Program-made: the position numbers and the translations under genes
NCBI GenBank assembly: GCA_947626595.1
Contig: CANQST010000008.1
Location: 1 to 42,986, forward strand
Length of the DNA: 42,986 nucleotides
Reading direction: 5' to 3'
Source: an uncultured Bacilli bacterium
GTDB lineage: Bacteria > Bacillota_I > Bacilli_A > RF39 > UBA660
Part shown: one piece after another, positions 36,615 to 42,986 of the stretch
How positions within the stretch are numbered: position 1 is the stretch's first letter
Layout: each line of letters begins with the position of its first letter
Notes under the pieces: generated by a model
Databases searched by the model: none
Told to the model about the DNA's origin: nothing
The model's input: only the letters and a program-made list of their open reading frames with translations

Positions 36615-37214
36615 CTACAATAATGTTATAATTCCAATTAAAATAATAATTGATATAATATTTAAAAACCACTCTTTCTTAAAGACACTTGGTACTAAAC
36701 TACCAATTCTTTCTAGACCTAAATAACTCGCAAATCCTAATAAACCACCTATTAAATTTAACAATATATCGTCAACATCAAAAACTCTTCCAATGGACAT
36801 CTGAACAAGTTCAATAGAAAAACTCGCAATCAAAGTTAAAATAATTACTAAATAAGGCTTTTTATTTTTAAAATAATAACTTATAAAGAAACCATAAGGT
36901 AAAAACATAATTAAATTACCCAAAACATTTTTAAAGAAAAGAGGACTTAAAAAATTATATCTAAATATTTCTTTAAAAGGAATAAAATTATTACTAGACC
37001 AAGCTGTATCATCCCTAAAAGTTACTACTTGGAATAAACACAATATATAGATTATAAAACTTAACATTAAAAGCTCTTTATATAAAACTACTCTTTCTTT
37101 ATTTTTAATAATATATGAAATACGAAAAGAAACAATAATTACTAAAGAAATTATAGTCATTGGCCAAGTAAAACCAACGACACCATGAATAGTATTAGTA
37201 AGTCCTCTTAGCAC
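36615..37214 (-). CDS. VanZ-family membrane protein
   Basis: NFIPFKEIF...NVLGNLIMFLPYGFFI...FSIELVQMSIGRVFDVDDILLNLIGGLLG. Confidence 0.88.
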   Translation of the reverse strand: MLRGLTNTIHGVVGFTWPMTIISLVIIVSFRISYIIKNKERVVLYKELLMLSFIIYILCLFQVVTFRDDTAWSSNNFIPFKEIFRYNFLSPLFFKNVLGNLIMFLPYGFFISYYFKNKKPYLVIILTLIASFSIELVQMSIGRVFDVDDILLNLIGGLLGFASYLGLERIGSLVPSVFKKEWFLNIISIIILIGIITLL

Positions 37215-37218
37215 CTTA

Positions 37219-38382
37219 TCACTCCTTTTCTTCTTTGTTTTGTTCTATATTTAAATTAGATATATCTTGATACGCTGTAATATCTTCTTTTACTTTAACA
37301 AATACTTCTACTTCTATTCTACTACCCTTTCTTACTTTTTTCAAAACTTTTTTCGATATTACCTTAGACTTAGTTGGAAGTCTATTTAATAATGTTTTAC
37401 TCGCCTTACTTAAAGCCTCTTTATCAATATCTTTCAAGGTATATGTCTTTTTTATTACTTTAGTTTTAATATACTTAGTAAAATTAATATTAACTGGTAA
37501 TAAGCTACTTAGTACTAAAGGATGACTTTCTTTTATAAAAGTTTTATATTTATTAAAAATATTTAAATGTTTAGAAAAAATATTTATTTCTAATCCATAA
37601 GTATACTCATTCATTTTTATTTTTTCTTGATAGTTAACAGGAAAATTCATTTTTACTTTATACCAAACTTCTCCATATACTTTTCCACTAGCGCATCTTT
37701 TAGCGACAATATCTTCTTTGTTATGAATAAGGCCACTTATTAACACATCGCCTTTTTCCACATAATCATTTATCTTAACAGCTACTTCTCCTGAAGTTGC
37801 TTCTATTTCTAAGATACGTGCTGCTTTCTTCGCAACAACATTTCGCATTTTACAAGCACTAATAGGTTTATTTTTCTTTCTTTGCTCAACTTGAACAATA
37901 TACTTAGTACCTTTTCTTTGTATTTCTAACCACTCTATATTGCTTACTTCTTTATGTAAAATTTTATCAACTAAACTATCAATATACTTATCATTCTTTA
38001 CAAAATGATACTTCTTTAATCCATAGTAAGCTAAATCATTTCTTACTAAAGAAACTATATCTTTATTAGTATGAACTACTTTTACATCAAAAATAATATT
38101 ACTAAGAAAAATATTTAAAAAAATAGCTAAGATAAAGCCTATAACAAAAAAATAATTTTTCTTTATTAAATACTTATATTTTACAGGTCCTAGTCTTTTT
38201 ACTATTTCTATTTTATAAGACGTTTTTATCTCTTTTATCTTAGCATAATCTTTAGTATCAATAACAATATAAGCTTCCTTATAATTATTTTCTAAATCAT
38301 ATATATTAATTTTTCTTTTAATTAGTTCTCTTATAAAATAACTAGTATTTTTACCAGTAATTTTTATTTGGTATTTATTCAT
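37219..38382 (-). CDS. yqfD: YqfD family protein
   Basis: GPVKYKYLIKKNYFFVIGF...IEWLEIQRKGTKYIVQVEQR...KDIVAKRCASGKVYGEVWY; next to yqfC. Confidence 0.9.
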   Translation of the reverse strand: MNKYQIKITGKNTSYFIRELIKRKINIYDLENNYKEAYIVIDTKDYAKIKEIKTSYKIEIVKRLGPVKYKYLIKKNYFFVIGFILAIFLNIFLSNIIFDVKVVHTNKDIVSLVRNDLAYYGLKKYHFVKNDKYIDSLVDKILHKEVSNIEWLEIQRKGTKYIVQVEQRKKNKPISACKMRNVVAKKAARILEIEATSGEVAVKINDYVEKGDVLISGLIHNKEDIVAKRCASGKVYGEVWYKVKMNFPVNYQEKIKMNEYTYGLEINIFSKHLNIFNKYKTFIKESHPLVLSSLLPVNINFTKYIKTKVIKKTYTLKDIDKEALSKASKTLLNRLPTKSKVISKKVLKKVRKGSRIEVEVFVKVKEDITAYQDISNLNIEQNKEEKE

Positions 38383-38614
38383 TGGAAACCTCTATACTAG
38401 TAATTTCTCCAATAATTAAAATTTCTTCTTCTAATAATTTATTTAAACTAAGTTTTTTTCCATGAATAGTTATTTTCTTTAAGCCACCTGTTAAGAGAAC
38501 TTTTTCTTCTTCTAAAGAAATAATAGAAGAAAAATTAATAACATCTACTTTATCAGGGTAAACAGTAAAGCGAAACTCTCTATCTTCAACATAATTTTTT
38601 ATATTCTCTAGCAC
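38375..38614 (-). CDS. yqfC: YabP/YqfC family protein
   Basis: Small protein with ILLTGGLKKITIHGKKLSLNKLLEEEILIIGEITSIE; upstream of yqfD. Confidence 0.85.
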   Translation of the reverse strand: MLENIKNYVEDREFRFTVYPDKVDVINFSSIISLEEEKVLLTGGLKKITIHGKKLSLNKLLEEEILIIGEITSIEVSNE

Positions 38615-38649
38615 GAAAAATCACCTAGTAAAGTATATGTTTAGATAGA

Positions 38650-38683
38650 AAAGAAATACTTAAAACCCTAGTATTTCTTATTG
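38650..38683 (-). terminator. Intrinsic terminator after yqeY
   Basis: Minus strand AGAAATACT-AGGGTTTTA-AGTATTTCT then TTTCTATCT. Confidence 0.7.
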
Positions 38684-39115
38684 TAACTTTTCTCTTATAA
38701 TATCGCTAACTTCTTTCATATCTGTTTTACCTTTTAAAGTAGAAGTTGCCTCTTTCATAAGTTTTCCCATGTCCTTTGGACCTTCTGGTTTAATAGAAGC
38801 AAAAATCTTATCAATAGCTTCTTTTACTTCTTCTTTAGTTAACTGAGGTGGAAGATATTCTTGTAGTATTTCTAACTCTCTTTGTGTTTTCTCCACTAAA
38901 TCAAACCTATTAGCTTTTTCAAATTCAACTATACTATCTTTACGAGATTTTATCTCTCTATTAACAACATCAATTACCAATTCGTCATTATACTCACGTT
39001 TCTTATCAATATGTTCTAAATCAACAGCTGCTTTTACCATTCTAATTACTGTTAATCTTTCTTTATCTTTTTCTTTCATGGCTTTAACCATATCATTTTT
39101 TAATCTCTCTACCAT
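38678..39115 (-). CDS. yqeY: GatB/YqeY domain protein
   Basis: LKNDMVKAMKEKDKERLTVIRMVKAAV...LPPQLTKEEV...DMGKLMKEATSTLKGKTDMKEVSDIIREKL. Confidence 0.95.
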   Translation of the reverse strand: MVERLKNDMVKAMKEKDKERLTVIRMVKAAVDLEHIDKKREYNDELVIDVVNREIKSRKDSIVEFEKANRFDLVEKTQRELEILQEYLPPQLTKEEVKEAIDKIFASIKPEGPKDMGKLMKEATSTLKGKTDMKEVSDIIREKLQ

Positions 39116-39144
39116 AATTTCTCCTTTTCTAAAAAATAGAGATA

Positions 39145-39348
39145 TTAATTATCTCTATTTCTATTTGCTCTATCTCTCTTACGAGTATTCTTAATGCCTT
39201 CTTTTTTTGCAGCTCTTCTTCTAACTCCTGGTTTATCGTAAGCTTCTCTTTTTTTCCATTCAGAAGGGACGCCATCTCTTGCCACTTTTTGTTTGAACTT
39301 TCTTAGAGCTTGGTCTAAGTTACCTCTAACAGTTACTTTAGTCGCCAT
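39145..39348 (-). CDS. rpsU: 30S ribosomal protein S21
   Basis: LDQALRKFKQKVARDGVPSEWKKREAYDKPGVRRRAAKKEG. Confidence 0.95.
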   Translation of the reverse strand: MATKVTVRGNLDQALRKFKQKVARDGVPSEWKKREAYDKPGVRRRAAKKEGIKNTRKRDRANRNRDN

Positions 39349-39441
39349 TTAATCATATCCCTCCCTTCGCTTTAACTAAAATGAATTATACCAAAAGTTT
39401 TCTTTATTTTCAACATTTTTTTGGCTTTTTTAGTAAAAAAG

Positions 39442-39615
39442 TTACTTTAATGGGCATAAATCGTTCTCTTGAAGTCTTCTAATACCTGAACCTATCGCAT
39501 AACCAGCTCCTCTTAAAAGTTCAACTATTCCTTTAAAAGCATTTAAAATTGTTCCTGATATAGAAGTTGTTCCTCCCGTTATTTCTTCTAATTTTTTATC
39601 ATTTAACGCAACCAT
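39442..39615 (-). CDS. Double-glycine-leader bacteriocin-like peptide 2 (57 aa), absent from ORF track
   Basis: MVALNDKKLEEITGG|TTSISGTILNAFKGIVELLRGAGYAIGSGIRRLQENDLCPLK; GG leader, GxxxG-type Gly spacing. Confidence 0.85.
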   Translation of the reverse strand: MVALNDKKLEEITGGTTSISGTILNAFKGIVELLRGAGYAIGSGIRRLQENDLCPLK

Positions 39616-39753
39616 TTAATCACACCTTTCTGGGTTAGTATAACCATTTATTAAGCCCGCTATAAATATAACTACAGCCGTAACTACCAACGCTATTCCA
39701 CCCCAACTTCCCCCTGTTATACTTTCCATAGTTTTATAATCAATATTTTCCAT
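39616..39753 (-). CDS. Double-glycine-leader bacteriocin-like peptide 1 (45 aa), absent from ORF track
   Basis: MENIDYKTMESITGG|SWGGIALVVTAVVIFIAGLINGYTNPERCD; GGAGG RBS; stop abuts the next start. Confidence 0.85.
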   Translation of the reverse strand: MENIDYKTMESITGGSWGGIALVVTAVVIFIAGLINGYTNPERCD

Positions 39754-40173
39754 TTATTCCTCCTTCCAAATAGTTTTAAAAATACTAATTAGGCTTTCTT
39801 TTTTCTTTTTCAAAGAAATGTTTAAAGCATCATTATCTTTATATTTATTAGAAAAATTAAAATTAACTATTATTTGATGGTACTTAGTATTTTTCTTAGT
39901 CAAAATATTTTTATAAACTTTTTTAATAGTAAACTTTTTCTTCTTCGCATCACATAAAAGTACTCCATTATTATAAAAATACTTTGCTTCACTTTCCTTT
40001 ACCATAAAAATAACATTTTCTGAAGAAACAACACCAGTATAAGTAATATAAGAAAAATGTTTATTTAAAATTAGAAAAAAGATAAATATTAAGAAACAAA
40101 CAATAAATATAAATGATAAAACATAAAGTGCAAACTTACTTTCATAATTTCTTAGTTTCACTAACACCACCAC
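39754..40173 (-). CDS. Small single-TM accessory protein of the peptide exporter
   Basis: 139 aa, N-terminal TM then short beta-rich domain; overlaps the end of the ABC exporter gene and abuts peptide 1. Confidence 0.6.
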   Translation of the reverse strand: MVVLVKLRNYESKFALYVLSFIFIVCFLIFIFFLILNKHFSYITYTGVVSSENVIFMVKESEAKYFYNNGVLLCDAKKKKFTIKKVYKNILTKKNTKYHQIIVNFNFSNKYKDNDALNISLKKKKESLISIFKTIWKEE

Positions 40174-42220
40174 TTTCTATTTTTAAAACTCTATCAAACA
40201 TTTTTTTATTATTAAATCTATGTGATATAACAATAATAATTTTTCCTTCTAAATATTTAAAAATATTTTCCAATATCTTTTTTTCTCTTAAAACATCAAT
40301 TTGTCCAAAAGCCTCGTCAAAAATATAAATATTACTCTTTCTAAGAATACTTCGAGCTAAAATTATTCTTTGACGTTCACCATTACTAAAATTAAAACCA
40401 TTTTCTTCAATTAAAACATCATAATTATTATCAACTATTTCATTAACTAAACATATCTTACAAACTTCTTCTACTTCTTCTTGCTTAATATCTTTAAAAA
40501 GACAAATATTATTTTTAATGGTATCAGTAAACAAATATTCATTTGAAGAAACATAAGTTATATTTTTACGAATATTTTCTAAATGATAGTGATTAATATC
40601 TATACCAGCAATATATACCATGTTAGAGACCACTTCAACATATCTCATAAGAATCTTAACTAAAGTACTTTTACCACTTCCTGATGGACCACTTATTAAA
40701 ATTCGTTGACCTTTTTTTATTTCTAAATTTACATCTTTAAATAGATATCTAGTTCCTATCTTATAAGTAAAGTTTTTAAAAACAATATCACCTGTTAAAT
40801 CATAAGACAAGTAAAAGTAATTTTTACTAAAATTTTCATTTTTAATCAAATAAAGATCTTCAATTCTATTTAGACAGTTAGAAAAATCAGAGAAACTTTC
40901 AATAAGATTAAAAGCTCTATTAGCAGATGTTTGAAAATATAAGAAGAAAGATTGATATATAATTAATTTACCTAAAGATAAGTCATTTTTAATTACTAAA
41001 ATAGAACCAATGAAAAAGATTAATACTGTTAGATTTTCATTAATAAAGTTCTTAATAAAGGAAATTTTTTCAACATTACATGAGTATTTATAAAAGGCTT
41101 CTATTGCCTCTTGATATTTTAATTTAAATCTATCAATTAATCTTTTCTCTAAATGACTTCCTTTAATAGTATCAACATTTGATGCCGCCTCTACTAAGTA
41201 TGAATTAATTATATCTTCATTTGTGCTTACTTTTCTTAATAATTTTTTCTTCCTTTTAGCATTTAATTTTAAAATAACTATCATAATAATAAAAGATATT
41301 ATAATGGTTATTCCTAGTATGGGTTGAAACTTTATCATAAGAGTAGAAAAAACTATTAAGCTAAAAATATCAATTGATATGAAAGAGAGCAAATTACTTA
41401 AAAACATTTTAATTGTAGTTAAATCTTTAAACCGCGCTATCACCTCACCTGTCGTTCTATTTTTATAAAATAAGTAAGGAAGTAAGATAATTTGCTTGAA
41501 CGATAAGAATGTTGCTTCATCATCAAACGTAGAAAGGAGTTTATTTAACAAAATTATTCTTATTGAATTCGCAACATTTTTAAAGAGGTAAATAATGAGT
41601 AAAATAGCACTTATAGAATAAACATTATCAATTATTTTATCAGTTATTGCATACTCTAATAAATATTTGAAATGAAATGATGTAATTATACTTAGAGTAA
41701 AATAAATTAGTGTTAATAATATCAACAAAACAACATCATGCTTGTTTTCTTTAAATTTTTTCAGGATAAGGTGTAGTAAGAATTTTTTTCTTTTCATTAT
41801 AGGCAATTTTTTACATGGTTCTAAAAAAAGAAAATTGCCACTAGATAATAAATTAAATTCCGAAAAAGAAATTATTTTTTTACCCTTAGCAGGGTCCATT
41901 AATGTTACTAATTTATTCTTATTATCAATTTTGTAAATAACTACAAAGTGCTTATAATTTTTATTTACTATAACATGAGCTATGCAGGGTAAGTTATTTG
42001 CGTTTATTTTTGTTATATCACCACTTTGCCCTGTTGCGGTAAATCCTAATTCACAAGCACCATTTAATAATTCATATAATGATACTCCATCTTTAGTAGT
42101 ATTTGTTATTTGTCTTAGGTATTCTTTAGACACATCTCCTCCATAATATCTAACAATAGAAAGCAAACAACAAATACCACAATCTTTAATGCCATCTTGT
42201 AAAACTATTTTTATCGCCAA
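40142..42220 (-). CDS. Peptidase C39-containing ABC transporter (bacteriocin processing/export)
   Basis: VLQDGIKDCGICCLLSIVRYYGG, KHFVVIY, MDPAKGK; TM domain; Walker A ISGPSGSGKSTLVKIL; C-loop FSNGERQRIILARSIL. Confidence 0.95.
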   Translation of the reverse strand: MAIKIVLQDGIKDCGICCLLSIVRYYGGDVSKEYLRQITNTTKDGVSLYELLNGACELGFTATGQSGDITKINANNLPCIAHVIVNKNYKHFVVIYKIDNKNKLVTLMDPAKGKKIISFSEFNLLSSGNFLFLEPCKKLPIMKRKKFLLHLILKKFKENKHDVVLLILLTLIYFTLSIITSFHFKYLLEYAITDKIIDNVYSISAILLIIYLFKNVANSIRIILLNKLLSTFDDEATFLSFKQIILLPYLFYKNRTTGEVIARFKDLTTIKMFLSNLLSFISIDIFSLIVFSTLMIKFQPILGITIIISFIIMIVILKLNAKRKKKLLRKVSTNEDIINSYLVEAASNVDTIKGSHLEKRLIDRFKLKYQEAIEAFYKYSCNVEKISFIKNFINENLTVLIFFIGSILVIKNDLSLGKLIIYQSFFLYFQTSANRAFNLIESFSDFSNCLNRIEDLYLIKNENFSKNYFYLSYDLTGDIVFKNFTYKIGTRYLFKDVNLEIKKGQRILISGPSGSGKSTLVKILMRYVEVVSNMVYIAGIDINHYHLENIRKNITYVSSNEYLFTDTIKNNICLFKDIKQEEVEEVCKICLVNEIVDNNYDVLIEENGFNFSNGERQRIILARSILRKSNIYIFDEAFGQIDVLREKKILENIFKYLEGKIIIVISHRFNNKKMFDRVLKIESGGVSETKKL

Positions 42221-42372
42221 GCTATTTTTCTCACCTCCTAATTTATTATTTTCTTTTTATTTAAAAAAGTATGATTTTTTTGAAAAAAATTTAATTTTAT
42301 TTTAAATAACTTAATTTTAGCCTTATTTTTCACATAATAAGCAAATTTTTTTAATTTTTTTTGCTTTTTTTG

Positions 42373-42401
42373 TTGACAAATCTTTTCATTTCGGTTAGTA
42401 T
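42373..42401 (+). promoter_or_regulatory. Promoter for the candidate right-edge ncRNA
   Basis: TTGACA - 17 nt - TAGTAT. Confidence 0.7.
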
Positions 42402-42406
42402 AGTAA

Positions 42407-42547
42407 TCACCAATTCGGAATTAGGCGAATTGGTCGCTAGTATCACACTAGCCAACCCCTTTTTATTCTTTTTGGAGGTCGCCCTCAGGGGGTGCGGCCT
42501 CTTAGATTAAAAACAAAAAAAGATGTTTGGCCGAAACGTCTTTTTTT
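42407..42547 (+). ncRNA. Candidate structured ncRNA of ~140 nt with own terminator
   Basis: Hairpins CCAATTCG/CGAATTGG, GCTAGT/ACTAGC, GAGGTCGC/GCGGCCTC, then terminator GATGTTTGGCCGAAACGTC-T7; no ORF. Confidence 0.7.
42522..42547 (+). terminator. Intrinsic terminator of the candidate ncRNA
   Basis: GATGTTT-GGCCGA-AACGTC followed by TTTTTTT. Confidence 0.85.
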
Positions 42548-42625
42548 CGTTTTATATATTTTTTTCTCATTAAAATGATATAATCTATTTATAAAGAAAT
42601 TTACTTTTAATAAAAGGAGATAGAA

Positions 42626-42931
42626 ATGGAAATTAGTAAGATTAAGGAAGCTTTAATTATTCAAAAAAATATAAACTTATCAGGAAACTTATACCACAAA
42701 ACACAACTTGATTTTGCCTATAGTAATAACTATATTGAGGGTTCAACTATAACACTAGACGAGACATCAAGTATCTATGATACAGGAACTATTTTGACAA
42801 GTAGTGATAAAGTTATAGTTTTAAAAGACGCTACTGAAGTTAAAAATCATTTTACTTTATTTAAGTATATGCTAGATACAATCAATAACAAACTTTCAGA
42901 GGATATGATGAACAAAATGATTTATAAATAA
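42626..42931 (+). CDS. Short Fic-family N-terminal domain protein lacking the catalytic core
   Basis: YSNNYIEGSTITLDETSSIYDTGT...KDATEVKNHFTLFKYM resembles the Fic N-terminal domain; stops before any HxFx(D/E)GNxR motif; RBS AAAGGAG. Confidence 0.65.
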   Translation: MEISKIKEALIIQKNINLSGNLYHKTQLDFAYSNNYIEGSTITLDETSSIYDTGTILTSSDKVIVLKDATEVKNHFTLFKYMLDTINNKLSEDMMNKMIYK

Positions 42932-42939
42932 ATCATGCA

Positions 42940-42968
42940 CAAACCTCACGGTTTGTCTTTTCTCTTTC
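42940..42968 (+). terminator. Intrinsic terminator after the short Fic-like ORF
   Basis: CAAACC-TCAC-GGTTTG then TCTTTTCTCTTT. Confidence 0.75.
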
Positions 42969-42986
42969 ATAAGATATTTCTATCCT

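Noticed and set aside
1-42986. CRISPR array or tRNA/rRNA genes
   Set aside because: No regularly spaced identical repeats and no tRNA or rRNA signatures noticed on reading both strands.

Overview
The window is AT-rich, Firmicutes/Bacilli-like DNA (taxon inferred from the housekeeping gene set), and almost everything is coded on the minus strand. (1) About 0.26-26.9 kb is one large secretion/surface locus that mixes Gram-positive type IV secretion genes (VirD4, a VirB4 split into two ORFs, PrgI-like, VirB6-like, two VirB2-like small proteins, a SpoIID+C39 wall enzyme) with Tad/type IV pilus genes (CpaF/TadA, TadB, TadC, CpaB/SAF, a degenerate TadZ/CpaE, a short Flp-like pilin missed by the ORF track). 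It also has a class-B-like sortase, a Cys-rich ~1.1 kaa exported protein and Ig/DUF6273-like surface proteins. I recognise no relaxase or integrase. (2) About 27.0-29.95 kb holds an AAA15 ATPase + RloB (TOPRIM-like) defence-type pair, with a divergent candidate structured ncRNA beside it, bracketed by ~105-bp direct repeats. (3) About 30-39.4 kb is a conserved housekeeping block: glyS under a compact T-box, recO, yqzL, era, cdd, dgkA, ybeY, yqfD/yqfC, yqeY, rpsU. (4) About 39.4-42.2 kb is a bacteriocin-type operon: C39 ABC exporter, small accessory protein, and two unannotated double-glycine-leader peptides. (5) The right edge has a second candidate ncRNA with promoter and terminator, and a short Fic N-terminal-only ORF. 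All calls are by eye; no database search was run.
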